Shown in pieces: positions 1-8,816 of a stretch of 64,000 nucleotides of DNA. The translations under genes were made by a program, and so were the position numbers. The notes below the pieces were generated by a model. The model was not told the origin of the DNA, made no database searches, and saw nothing but the letters and a program-made list of their open reading frames with translations. How positions within the stretch are numbered: the first letter of the stretch is position 1; the number at the start of each line of letters is the position of its first letter. Source of the stretch: DASRAU01 sp035638075 (lineage in GTDB: Bacteria > Acidobacteriota > Polarisedimenticolia > Gp22-AA2); contig DASRAU010000029.1 of the NCBI GenBank assembly GCA_035638075.1, positions 186,001-250,000 on the forward strand, in the 5' to 3' direction.

Positions 1-3000
1 TCCCCGCGTCCGTCCCCGTCGGAGTCGGCCTGGGAGGGATTGGGGAGCCCGACGCAGGCGTCCACGTCGTCGCACGCCCCGTCACCGTCGGCATCGTCCG
101 CCGCAGAGTGCGGACAGGGATCGCAGGCGTCCCCGAGGCCATCGCCGTCGGCGTCCGCCTGGCCGGGGTTCGCGACCGCCGGGCAGTTGTCGCCAGGACA
201 GGTGCTCGCCGCGCCGACCGCCTCCCCAAAGCCATCGTGATCACGGTCGGTGCAGGGGTCGGTGGCGTCGTCGAGACCGTCTCCGTCGGTGTCAGGGTAG
301 GGGCCCTGATTGCTCAGCACGAGGACGCCGCTGTTCATCGAGACCACCAGGTCGGTACGGCGATCCGACCCAGTCGCTCCGGCCGAGACGTTGAACGCGT
401 TCACGCCTCCGAGCTGGCGGGCTTCGGGGCCGAACGACAGGTCCCCTCGACCCAGGCGGACGCTCACGTCGGCCGAGTCGATGTTCGCCGTCGCGAAATC
501 GAGGTTTCCGTCCAGGTTGAAATCTCCGCACACCACGGCGAAAGGAGTCCTGCCCACTGTCAGACGCCGGGCCGCTCCAAAGGTGCCGTCCCCATTCCCC
601 GGCACGACGACCACTTCGCTGGCGTCGCCATCCGCGATCAGAAGGTCCTGCCGGCCGTCGTGGTTCAGGTCCCCCGCGCTGACCGAGTAGGGAGAGCCTC
701 CGGGATAGAGGGACGGATGAGGCTGGAATGTTCCGTCCCCTCGACCGATCAGGATCGACACGCTGCCGATGCGCGGGTAGTCGAAGCCGTTTCCGCCGGC
801 GTTGGCCACGGCGATGTCGGGCTCGTGGTCGCCGTTGAAGTCGGCGAGCGTCACCCAGACGGGGACGAATCCGACGGGATAGACGCGGGACGGCGACACC
901 GGGTCGAAGCCGCCCCGACCGTCGCCCAAGCGGATCGTCACCGTCTGCGTGCCATCAGCGGTCACGAGATCGTCGCGGCCGTCGTGGTTGAAGTCTCCCA
1001 CCGCGACATAGGACGGGTAGGTCCCATATTGGAACGACATCTCCCGGCGCTCGGGGAAAGCGCCATCTCCCCGGCCCAGGAGGACGCCGAGCGACGCTCT
1101 GTCGTACTGGCTGCCGTACGGGCTGCGCACGATACCGGCGACGATCAGATCGCGGCGGCCGTTCCCGTCGAAATCGCCCGAGGCGACGCTGTAAGCCCCT
1201 CCGGATCCTCCCGTGGCGTCGAATGGAATGGCGGAGGAGAAGGCGTCGTCCCCTTCACCCAGGAAAACCGACCCGTCATCCCGGTCCAGGTAGTACGACG
1301 GATAGAAGGAGACGGCCGCGATGTCGGTCGCCCCATCCCGGTCGAAGTCGTCCAGCGTCGTGGCCGTGACCAGTTGGCCCTCGACTCTCAGCGGACTGAC
1401 TCCGAAGGTCAGGTCTCCATGACCGGGCATCGGCGCGGCGAAGCCGCTGTTCCGCGTGATGTTCAGGAGATCGGGTAGCCCGTCGCCGTTCAGGTCGGCG
1501 GCGCTCACCTGGTTGGCGTAACCCGCCGTGACCTGTGAGGTCTGCGCGGCGTCGAAGCCTCCCCCCGCGGTACCCGGGATCACCAGGACCGTCGTGCCGG
1601 TGCCGACGACGATGTCGACGTCCCCGTCCACGTCCAGATCGGATGTGGCCAGGGAGATGCCGGAGCCGAGCACCAGGTTGTCGTTGAAGGTCGGCTCGAA
1701 GGTTCCGTCGCCGTGTCCGCGGTACGCGGCCACGCCTCCGTTGTGACCCGCGTTATGGCAGTCGAAGTTGTTGCAGGTCGCCTCGACGATGAGGTCACGC
1801 TTGCCGTCGAAGTCGAAATCGGTGACCAGGACGGTTTCCGGTCGTCCATCGAGCGGGACATCGGGACGCGCCTCGAGCGTTCCGTCGGGCCTGGTGAAAA
1901 ACATCGAGAGCTTGCCGGGCCCGTTGCAGGCCGGGACCAGGCAATAGTCGGCGACGGCCACATCGACTCGGCCGTTTCCATCGAAATCGCCGGTAACGAC
2001 CTGGTTGGGATTGACCCCCACGGGGTAGTCGCCGCCAGCGACGAAGCCTCCCCGGCGATCGTTCAGAAGGACGCGCAGCCGGGACGCGGGATACTCGGCC
2101 GGCTGGATGATCAGCAGGTCGTCGTAGTGATCCTGGTTCAGATCGGCGGATGTGATCACGTAGGCCAGGCCGAGCTCCCCGCTCCAAGTCCTCCCGAAGG
2201 TGCCGTCCCCCACGCCCGCCCGGATGACGTAGCGGTAGTCGCCGCCGGTCGTGAGGAGATCGAGCCGGCCGTCGCCGTCGAAATCGCCTCCGATGAGGGG
2301 CACATAGGTGCCGGGCCCCGGGAACCGCTGTGCCAGTCTGAAGGTGCCGTTCCCCCGGTTGACGTAGACGTCGACTGTTGCGCCGCACTCTGCGTCGTGC
2401 GAGTAGGAGAAGCAGTCGCGTGCCACCGCGAAGTCGATCCGTCCATCGCCGTTGAAATCGCCGACGAGCGGGACGCCGACCGCCCCCTGGTCGACGAGCG
2501 GGATGACGCCCATCGGGAACAGGCCTGCCGCCGACTCCTGCTGGCAGGCGTTCCCCGAGCCGTCTCCGTCGTCGTCGGCCTGATCGGGGTTGGGGCGATC
2601 GGGACAGTTGTCACAGATGTTTCCGACTCCGTCCCCGTCGGAATCCGCCTGGGAGGGATTCTCGATGTCGGGACAGTTATCGACGTTGCCGCAGAGGAAA
2701 TCCTGATCGGCGTCGTCGCGTGGATCGAGAGGGCAGCCGTCGCAGGCATCGCCGCGCCCGTCGTGATCGGCGTCCTGCTGGCCGGGATTCGCCCGGGTGG
2801 AGCAGTTGTCGGCCGGGCAGTTGGCTCCCGGGCCTCCGCGGTCCTGGTAGCCGTCCCCATCCGCGTCGGTGCAGCCGTCGCAGGCATCCCCGAGACCGTC
2901 CCCGTCCGAGTCCATCTGCGCGAGGTCCTGAACGGCGGGGCAGACATCGCAGGCGTCTCCCCATCCGTCCGCATCGGCGTCGGCTTGATCGGCGTTGGCG

Positions 3001-5384
3001 ACGGCCGGGCAGTTGTCGGCCGGGCACCCGGTGTTTCGGACTCCCGGGTCGCCGAAGCCGTCGCCATCGGAATCGGTGCACGGGTCGAGCGGATCGGGAA
3101 TGCCGTCGCGATCGGCGTCCCGCTCGCGAACCCGGTTCAAAAGGATGGACACTTCGCCGGCGTTCCCGGCGATGGCGAGGTCGGAGAACCCATCCCCGTC
3201 GAAATCGCCGGCGGCGATATAGCCCGGGTGGGCGGTCAAGGCGGAGAAAGAAGAGGCCGCCTCGAGGCCTCCGCCCTCGGCTCCGCGGTACAGGCCGAGC
3301 TCGCGGCCGTTCCCCACGAGATCGAGCCGGCCGTCCCCGTCGAAGTCGCTCGCCACGAACCAGGCGGGCCCGAGTCGATCCGGCACGGTGTATGACGGCT
3401 GGAGCGCTCCGTGACCGTCCTGGGCGTAGACCGTGACCGTGTCGCCTGTCCCCACGACGAGTTCCAGGTGCGAGTCTCCATCCAGGTCGGACGCGAGCAT
3501 GCCCTGGAGGGTGTCATACCCGAATGACCCGATGGTCTGCGCGGGATCGAAGGAGCCGTCCCCCCGGCCGGGCAGGAGGACCAGGGCCGACTGGAAGGTG
3601 AGATAGTTGATGCCGCCGACGACGAGGTCCGTCACGCCGTCCCCGGTGAAATCGCCCGCCTCCACCCGTGACGGAACGAACGGGAGGGTCGTGGTGACCG
3701 GAGCTGCAAATGTGAACCCGGTTCCCTGCAGAGAGGTCGTGATCGTCTGATCGTAGTTGAGGACGACGAGATCGGGCGCCGCGTCTGCATTGAGAGCCGC
3801 GAACCTGACGACGTTGGGGCCGAACCCGGTGCCGACGTGGGCCCGCGGCTGGAAGGCGCCGCTCCCGTTCCCCTGCAACACGGTGACCTCGGGGTTCGAC
3901 GACTGCCCCAGGACGATGACGGCCGCATCGGTCTTGCCGTCCCCGTCGGCATCGGCGAGGTCGAGCCCCGCGGGGTAGCTCCCCAGTGGGATCGGAGCCC
4001 CGACCTGCATCGATCCGTCCGGCCCGCCCAGCGCGACGAAAAGCCGCCCGAGGGAGGAGTGGGAATCGAAGGTGACGATCACGAGGTCCGGGTGGCCATC
4101 GCCATCGATGGCGCCCGCACGCAGGCCGGTGATTTCGCCCGCGACGGAGAATCGCGGCGGCGCCTTCAGTTCGCTGTCGGACTCTCCCGGCACCACCAGG
4201 ACCTGGCCGAGAGTGCTGTCCCTCAGGATCCAATCGGGCCGAGCGTCGAGGTCGAGGTCGGCCGCCTGGATCCCGATGAGGCCCTTGCCGACGTCGAGGC
4301 GCGCGGGCTGCGTTTCGAAGATGCCCGGTGCGGTCCCGCGATAGACCTGCACCCCGCTCGTTCCGTCGACCACCAGCAGGTCGGCCAATCCGTCCTGGTC
4401 GCGGTCCGCCGTCACCGCGTCGGTGGGCGGTGTCTCCAGGAGCAGGGAGCCCAGCGGAGTGAAGTGCCCCGTGCCGTCACCCGCCAGCGCTGCAATCGCG
4501 CTGTCGTGGCAGCCGGGTGCTGTGCACGGGGAGAGGACGATGCAGTCCGCGAATGCATTCCCGTCGAGATCGGCGAGGCGCACCCTGGTGATCGGCCGGC
4601 CCGCGACGGGAGTGTCGATCTCCTGGAACCCGCCTCCTTGTCCCAGGAGAACCTTGACCGTGCTCCCGTCAGGACTGATTCCGAGGAGATCGTCCCGTCC
4701 GTTCCCGTCGAAGTCGGCCGCGATCAGCTCATGGCTCGAATTGAAGCCGCCGATTTTGACGGCCGTTTCGCGGAACCGTCCATCGGCAAGCCCGGCATGA
4801 AGGACGATGAATCCGTCGTACTGCATCTGCGCCAGGTCCGGAACTCCATCGCCGGTGAATTCTCCCACCGCGACCTGGTGCGGGCTATAGGCGGAACCAT
4901 AGGCCACCGGTGGAGCGAACGTCCCGTCTCCGCGACCCAGACGAACGGCGTTCGTTGAGGCCAGATCGAGGTGCCCGTCGAAGTTGAAGTCCCCCGCCTT
5001 GAGAGACACGTTGTCTCCGACGAGGGTGAGGTTGTTCCGGTAGCCTCCATCCGGCAGGGCCGTCATGAGGACCCCGCCGATCGCGATGTCCGGGAGCCCG
5101 TCTTCGTTGAAATCGCCCGTGACGGCGGGGCTCACGTTGACGGAAATGGTCGCGGCCGGGACGGGGAAGAGCGGCCTCGACACGCGCCCGGCCTGCGACA
5201 GCGGCACGGGATGAATGCCGGCGAGCTGCCGGGAGCCGTTGCCGCGACCGTAAGGCGATGGTGTTTTCGCGGCGTTCCCGGTGCCTGTGCTTGCCGAGAT
5301 CAGACTCGCAGGCAACAGAAGCAGGGCAAGGGCGATGGCTCTTGCGGTCGATGCTGCGGGCCGGCGCGGGCGCAGGACGAACAT
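1..5384 (-). CDS. Giant secreted FG-GAP/VCBS and thrombospondin type 3 repeat protein, 3' truncated by window edge
   Basis: At least 1794 residues are visible and the reading frame stays open to the left edge. The start ATG opens MFVLRPRRPA followed by a hydrophobic stretch (AIALALLLLPASLISAS), a classic signal peptide of about 33 residues. From about residue 80 come many FG-GAP/VCBS-like units with the pattern GDFN(E/G)DGxxDL, as in VTGDFNEDGLPDIAIGG. A block of calcium-type TSP3 repeats (DxDxDGxGDxCDxCP) lies at about residues 750-940. More FG-GAP units follow to about residue 1690, then a second TSP3 block runs into the edge. FG-GAP units build integrin-like beta-propellers and TSP3 repeats bind calcium, so an extracellular or cell-surface structural or adhesive role is likely. 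The C-terminus, where a sorting or anchoring signal would sit, is missing. The ligand is unknown. Confidence 0.9.
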   Translation of the reverse strand, partial: MFVLRPRRPAASTARAIALALLLLPASLISASTGTGNAAKTPSPYGRGNGSRQLAGIHPVPLSQAGRVSRPLFPVPAATISVNVSPAVTGDFNEDGLPDIAIGGVLMTALPDGGYRNNLTLVGDNVSLKAGDFNFDGHLDLASTNAVRLGRGDGTFAPPVAYGSAYSPHQVAVGEFTGDGVPDLAQMQYDGFIVLHAGLADGRFRETAVKIGGFNSSHELIAADFDGNGRDDLLGISPDGSTVKVLLGQGGGFQEIDTPVAGRPITRVRLADLDGNAFADCIVLSPCTAPGCHDSAIAALAGDGTGHFTPLGSLLLETPPTDAVTADRDQDGLADLLVVDGTSGVQVYRGTAPGIFETQPARLDVGKGLIGIQAADLDLDARPDWILRDSTLGQVLVVPGESDSELKAPPRFSVAGEITGLRAGAIDGDGHPDLVIVTFDSHSSLGRLFVALGGPDGSMQVGAPIPLGSYPAGLDLADADGDGKTDAAVIVLGQSSNPEVTVLQGNGSGAFQPRAHVGTGFGPNVVRFAALNADAAPDLVVLNYDQTITTSLQGTGFTFAAPVTTTLPFVPSRVEAGDFTGDGVTDLVVGGINYLTFQSALVLLPGRGDGSFDPAQTIGSFGYDTLQGMLASDLDGDSHLELVVGTGDTVTVYAQDGHGALQPSYTVPDRLGPAWFVASDFDGDGRLDLVGNGRELGLYRGAEGGGLEAASSFSALTAHPGYIAAGDFDGDGFSDLAIAGNAGEVSILLNRVRERDADRDGIPDPLDPCTDSDGDGFGDPGVRNTGCPADNCPAVANADQADADADGWGDACDVCPAVQDLAQMDSDGDGLGDACDGCTDADGDGYQDRGGPGANCPADNCSTRANPGQQDADHDGRGDACDGCPLDPRDDADQDFLCGNVDNCPDIENPSQADSDGDGVGNICDNCPDRPNPDQADDDGDGSGNACQQESAAGLFPMGVIPLVDQGAVGVPLVGDFNGDGRIDFAVARDCFSYSHDAECGATVDVYVNRGNGTFRLAQRFPGPGTYVPLIGGDFDGDGRLDLLTTGGDYRYVIRAGVGDGTFGRTWSGELGLAYVITSADLNQDHYDDLLIIQPAEYPASRLRVLLNDRRGGFVAGGDYPVGVNPNQVVTGDFDGNGRVDVAVADYCLVPACNGPGKLSMFFTRPDGTLEARPDVPLDGRPETVLVTDFDFDGKRDLIVEATCNNFDCHNAGHNGGVAAYRGHGDGTFEPTFNDNLVLGSGISLATSDLDVDGDVDIVVGTGTTVLVIPGTAGGGFDAAQTSQVTAGYANQVSAADLNGDGLPDLLNITRNSGFAAPMPGHGDLTFGVSPLRVEGQLVTATTLDDFDRDGATDIAAVSFYPSYYLDRDDGSVFLGEGDDAFSSAIPFDATGGSGGAYSVASGDFDGNGRRDLIVAGIVRSPYGSQYDRASLGVLLGRGDGAFPERREMSFQYGTYPSYVAVGDFNHDGRDDLVTADGTQTVTIRLGDGRGGFDPVSPSRVYPVGFVPVWVTLADFNGDHEPDIAVANAGGNGFDYPRIGSVSILIGRGDGTFQPHPSLYPGGSPYSVSAGDLNHDGRQDLLIADGDASEVVVVPGNGDGTFGAARRLTVGRTPFAVVCGDFNLDGNLDFATANIDSADVSVRLGRGDLSFGPEARQLGGVNAFNVSAGATGSDRRTDLVVSMNSGVLVLSNQGPYPDTDGDGLDDATDPCTDRDHDGFGEAVGAASTCPGDNCPAVANPGQADADGDGLGDACDPCPHSAADDADGDGACDDVDACVGLPNPSQADSDGDGRG

Positions 5385-5451
5385 CGGCTCCCCCGTCCGC
5401 CTCCCGGGCGGACCGATCCGATTTTCTTTTGTGGTGGCGGCGAGGCGTCTC

Positions 5452-5480
5452 AATATACGTCGATTTTTCGACGGATCGAA
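5452..5480 (-). promoter_or_regulatory. Possible promoter with palindromic spacer upstream of the FG-GAP gene
   Basis: On the minus strand TATATT (5452-5457) is a good -10 box. The -35 position 17 bases upstream reads TTCGAT, which is poor. The spacer is almost exactly the perfect inverted repeat CGTCGATTTTTCGACG (5458-5473). The leader to the ATG would be about 60 bases. A regulator on the palindrome could compensate for the weak -35; that is inference. Confidence 0.3.
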
Positions 5481-5574
5481 TGAAAAATTCGTCACAAAAC
5501 GGTGGAGGCGGCGCGGGCTGGGTCGGGAGAAAGTTCTGCTGCGTGAAGGTGTTACGTACCGACGGCGTCTGCGG

Positions 5575-7209
5575 CTACGCGGTCGCGCGGCGCTCCTGCC
5601 CGGGGGGCACTTCCGCGTCGGCCTGGCGCCGCCCGGCGAACACCGCGGCGGTGGCCAGGCCGACGAACGCGGCGAAAACCAGCAGGCCGGCGAGCGAGAC
5701 GATGCCGCGGACGTCGGAGGGGGCGAACAGGGACACGAAGCGACGGGAGAAATCGAACGTCTGCGGTGCGAGGGCGGTCCCGGCGGCCGCAGCCGTCCCG
5801 GTGGCGGCGTGCATCGCCTTCAATCCCGCCAGCGCCGCGAGGCACGCCGCGCCGAACGCCAGCGCCAGCACGCCGCCGACGACACCGCGCACGGCGATGG
5901 CGCCGCGGGTGAGCGGCCGGTGTTTGCGCGCTGACTCGAGGGCGAACTCGGGCTCGCGCACGCCGAAGGGCGCGAAGCGCTGCAGCAGCAGCAAGCCGGG
6001 GATGCTGGCCGCCAGGCTCCCCCAGTAGAACCATTCCCAGCCGACGGCATCGACGACCGCGCCGGCGATCGGGCCCGAGATGATGCGCGGGATGCCGAAG
6101 AGGCTGGAGAACAGCGCGTACTGCGTCGCGGAGAAGCGCTTCTGCGTGATGCGCAGCAGGAAGACGGAGAAGGCGCCGGTCGCCATGCCGCCCGACATCG
6201 TCTCGAAGATGTTGCACGCGTACATCAGCGGCGGATTGTGGTCGACGCGCGCCAGCAGGACATACGGCGCGTTCGCGAAGATTTGCAGGATGCCGAAGGC
6301 CCACAACGCGTGCCCGAGGCCGATCTGCGTGGTGAGAATGCCGCCGAGGGCCGTGCCGACGATGACCGCGATGGCGGAGAAGGTGCCGAGGACGAGGCCG
6401 CGCTCCAGGTCCGTGTACCCGCGGTCGATCAGGAACGGGCGCAGCAGCGCGAGACACAGGTTGTCGGTCAGCTTGTAAGTGCACACGAAGGCGAGGATCT
6501 CGAGCGACCGGCTGCGGCCGAGAAACCCGAGGAACGGCAGCCACACCGCTTCGCGCAGGGTTTTCGGCGCGGGCATCTTGTCGGCCGGCTCAGGCGACCA
6601 CCAGATGGTGACCGCCAGCATCGGCAGGTAGAGAAGCGCCAGTCCCACGCAGGTGATCGGCCAGCCGAACCAGCCGGCGATGGAAATGCTCATCGCCCCC
6701 GCCAGGAACATCGCGGCACGGTAGACCGAGACTCGGGCGCCGACCGCGACACCCTGCTCCTCGGGGAGCAGCACGTCGACGCTGTAGGCGTCGATGGCGA
6801 TGTCCTGGGAGGCCGACGCGAAGGCGATGGCGAGCGAAAGGGTGAGCAGCACCCACGGCGTCTCCGGCCGGCTGCCGACGCCGGCGAGCATCAGCGTCAG
6901 CCCCATCAGCACGACCTGGAAGATCGCCGTCCAGCCGCGCCGCCGCCCGAGCCACGGGGGCGCGTAGCGATCCATGAGCGGCGCCCACAGCACCTTGAAG
7001 GTCCACGGCGCCTGCGTCAGCGTGACGAGGCCGACGGTCCTGATGTCGATGCCGGCGTTGCGCAGCCAGTCCGGGATGGCGATCCACACGAGACCGAGCG
7101 GCATTCCGGAGGAGAAGGCCTGGAGCGCGACCGCGAGGGTGCGCGGAGACTTGAACGCCTCGCGAACCGCGCGCAGTCCCTTCGGCCTGGGGGGGGCTGG
7201 GTCAGGCAT
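5575..7209 (-). CDS. AmpG-type major facilitator permease
   Basis: A 544-residue polytopic membrane protein of the major facilitator superfamily. The AmpG-family signature is clear: WAPLMDRY (residues 75-82) followed by LGRRRGW (87-93), after a first helix with GMPLGLVWIAIPDWLR. AmpG proteins import anhydro-muropeptides or related solutes into the cytoplasm for cell-wall recycling. The length, with an extra membrane segment near the C-terminus, is slightly above the roughly 490 residues of E. coli AmpG. The ATG at 7209 is chosen because the conserved region begins soon after it; in-frame extension upstream is Ser/Arg-rich and unlike a protein start. It is last in a same-strand run behind the ATP-grasp gene (61-base gap). 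Substrate is not provable from sequence. Confidence 0.85.
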   Translation of the reverse strand: MPDPAPPRPKGLRAVREAFKSPRTLAVALQAFSSGMPLGLVWIAIPDWLRNAGIDIRTVGLVTLTQAPWTFKVLWAPLMDRYAPPWLGRRRGWTAIFQVVLMGLTLMLAGVGSRPETPWVLLTLSLAIAFASASQDIAIDAYSVDVLLPEEQGVAVGARVSVYRAAMFLAGAMSISIAGWFGWPITCVGLALLYLPMLAVTIWWSPEPADKMPAPKTLREAVWLPFLGFLGRSRSLEILAFVCTYKLTDNLCLALLRPFLIDRGYTDLERGLVLGTFSAIAVIVGTALGGILTTQIGLGHALWAFGILQIFANAPYVLLARVDHNPPLMYACNIFETMSGGMATGAFSVFLLRITQKRFSATQYALFSSLFGIPRIISGPIAGAVVDAVGWEWFYWGSLAASIPGLLLLQRFAPFGVREPEFALESARKHRPLTRGAIAVRGVVGGVLALAFGAACLAALAGLKAMHAATGTAAAAGTALAPQTFDFSRRFVSLFAPSDVRGIVSLAGLLVFAAFVGLATAAVFAGRRQADAEVPPGQERRATA

Positions 7210-7270
7210 CGGCTGTATTAATAGAGGATGCGAGTCCGGCGGGGCAACCGCATGACGGAAGCGTGATCGC

Positions 7271-8803
7271 TCACGCCATGTAGCCCCAGGTCTGGAGCAG
7301 GTCGCCGTCTCTCGTCCAGCGCTCGCCGATGTCGGTGCGGTAGAACATGTTGGGGATGATGATGTTGCGCACGCGGTTGTAGGCCTCGCGGCGGGCATCG
7401 TCCATGGTCGAGCCGGAGCCCGAGACGACCAGCGCGTAGCCGGAGTTCCCCGCCAGGCGCCAGTCGCCGTCCACCAGCCGGATGTCGCACGGGTGAATCC
7501 CCTCGTTCATCGGCTTCTTGAAGATGACCGCCGCGTCCTCGCTGAACTTCTTGAACGAGTCGGGATCGACGAACGGGAACGGCGGCACCGCGATGACGAC
7601 GCAGATCTGGAAGCCTTTCTTGGTGCGCAGGTTGAACGACTGGCCGCGCGCCAAAGACGCGAGGAACTCCCCCCAGCGCGACAGCACCCCCTCGAGCTGG
7701 AGGTTGATCGTCGGGTAGCCGAAGCGGCAGGTGAACTCGAGCGGGAAGATGCCGCGGTTGTTGGCAATGCAGTTGATGTCCATGTAGCCGACGTAGCCGG
7801 CGTCGGCGAGGCGGTCCTTCATCTTGCCAAGGGTCTGGGTGAAGAGGGTGCAGGGGCCGTACCAGAAGCCGGCGGTCCCCATCTCCCCCGTCTGCGGGCC
7901 GATGTCGTCGTTGAACATCCGCTTGTGCTCGAAGTTCACGTGCACCGGCAGCACGAAATCCTTGCCGTTGAAGAAGGCGCCGATGGCGACCTCGACCCCC
8001 GAGGCGTACTTCTGCAGCTGGAACGTCTTGATCTTCGAGGCCCAGCCGTTCTTGTAGTGCTCGAGCATGGTCAGGACGTCGAGGCCGTCTTCTTCCTGGC
8101 CGACGAACGACAGCACCTTCTCGTTCTGTGCCTTTCCCGACGGCTTGATGACGTAGCGGCCGGGGTTCACCTTGATGAACGACACGGCGGCGTCGAAGGA
8201 GTCGAACTCCCAGCGCGGCAGCACCGTGAGCCCGGCCGCCTTCATCTCCTCCTGGCCGAAGTCGCGGTCCATCTCGAGCTTGTCGCTGTAGGGCGTGCCG
8301 CCGACGACGGCCTTGCCTTCCTTGCGCAGCTTGTCGGGGAGGTTCCCGAACTCGCAGTCGTCGAAGACGATGATGTCGGCCCAGTCCTTGTGCTCCTCCC
8401 ACTTGTCCACCTTCTCGACGAAGCCGTCGCCGACTTCGCGGTCGGCCTTCGACATGATGTGGTAGCGGACGTCGTGGCCTTCCTTCTTCACCTCCCAGGC
8501 GAGGTCGTGGATGAGCCCCCACTTGGAGATGAAGAGGAAATGGAGCTGGCGCGGCTCGCGCTGCGGCTCGGTGAGGACGGCGGTGGCAGTGCCGGGTCCT
8601 TCGGCGGTGGGAGCGGCCGCAGGCGCTTCGGCGGCGGGCGCCTCGGGAGGCGCTTCGGTGGCCGCGGTGGCGACGGGCGAAGTGGCGCCGTTTTTCCGAC
8701 CGTTCGTTTTGCTTTCGGCCGGCGTTCTGTCGGCCAGCTTCTCGCTGGCCTTGTCGCCGGCCTTGCTGTCGCCCGTCTTGTCGTTCTTGTCGTCGCCCGC
8801 CAT
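7271..8803 (-). CDS. ATP-grasp protein distantly related to phosphoribosylamine-glycine ligase
   Basis: 510 residues. The first 85 are low-complexity, Lys/Asp-rich then Ala/Pro/Glu-rich, and look disordered. From residue 87 (LHFLFISKWGLIHDLAW) the fold resembles PurD: an N-terminal Rossmann-like part, an ATP-grasp core with VVGGTPYSDKLEMDRDFG (167-184) and VIKPSG (218-223), and an acidic/Arg metal-nucleotide loop LEFTCRFGYPTINLQ corresponding to PurD EFNxRFGDPE. These proteins use ATP to join a carboxylate to an amine. Key residues diverge from true PurD (CRFGYP instead of ARFGDP), and no other purine gene is adjacent, so another substrate is likely. It sits between an MFS exporter (14-base gap upstream) and an AmpG-like permease, with an aminotransferase at the head. 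Confidence 0.75.
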   Translation of the reverse strand: MAGDDKNDKTGDSKAGDKASEKLADRTPAESKTNGRKNGATSPVATAATEAPPEAPAAEAPAAAPTAEGPGTATAVLTEPQREPRQLHFLFISKWGLIHDLAWEVKKEGHDVRYHIMSKADREVGDGFVEKVDKWEEHKDWADIIVFDDCEFGNLPDKLRKEGKAVVGGTPYSDKLEMDRDFGQEEMKAAGLTVLPRWEFDSFDAAVSFIKVNPGRYVIKPSGKAQNEKVLSFVGQEEDGLDVLTMLEHYKNGWASKIKTFQLQKYASGVEVAIGAFFNGKDFVLPVHVNFEHKRMFNDDIGPQTGEMGTAGFWYGPCTLFTQTLGKMKDRLADAGYVGYMDINCIANNRGIFPLEFTCRFGYPTINLQLEGVLSRWGEFLASLARGQSFNLRTKKGFQICVVIAVPPFPFVDPDSFKKFSEDAAVIFKKPMNEGIHPCDIRLVDGDWRLAGNSGYALVVSGSGSTMDDARREAYNRVRNIIIPNMFYRTDIGERWTRDGDLLQTWGYMA

Positions 8804-8816
8804 CAGCGGGCGCAAT

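Noticed and set aside
1..300. Short tandem DNA repeats at the left edge, and again at about 2540-3130, as a possible minisatellite or CRISPR
   Set aside because: The period follows the TSP3 protein repeat (DxDxDGxGDxCDxCP) and the copies differ at synonymous sites. There are no unique spacers.
108..5483. Long plus-strand frames (456, 560 and 373 codons) across the FG-GAP gene
   Set aside because: They lie antisense to a continuous minus-strand frame with signal peptide and repeat domains. High GC and repeated codons open the opposite strand. Their predicted proteins are Val/Gly/Arg-rich with no domain.
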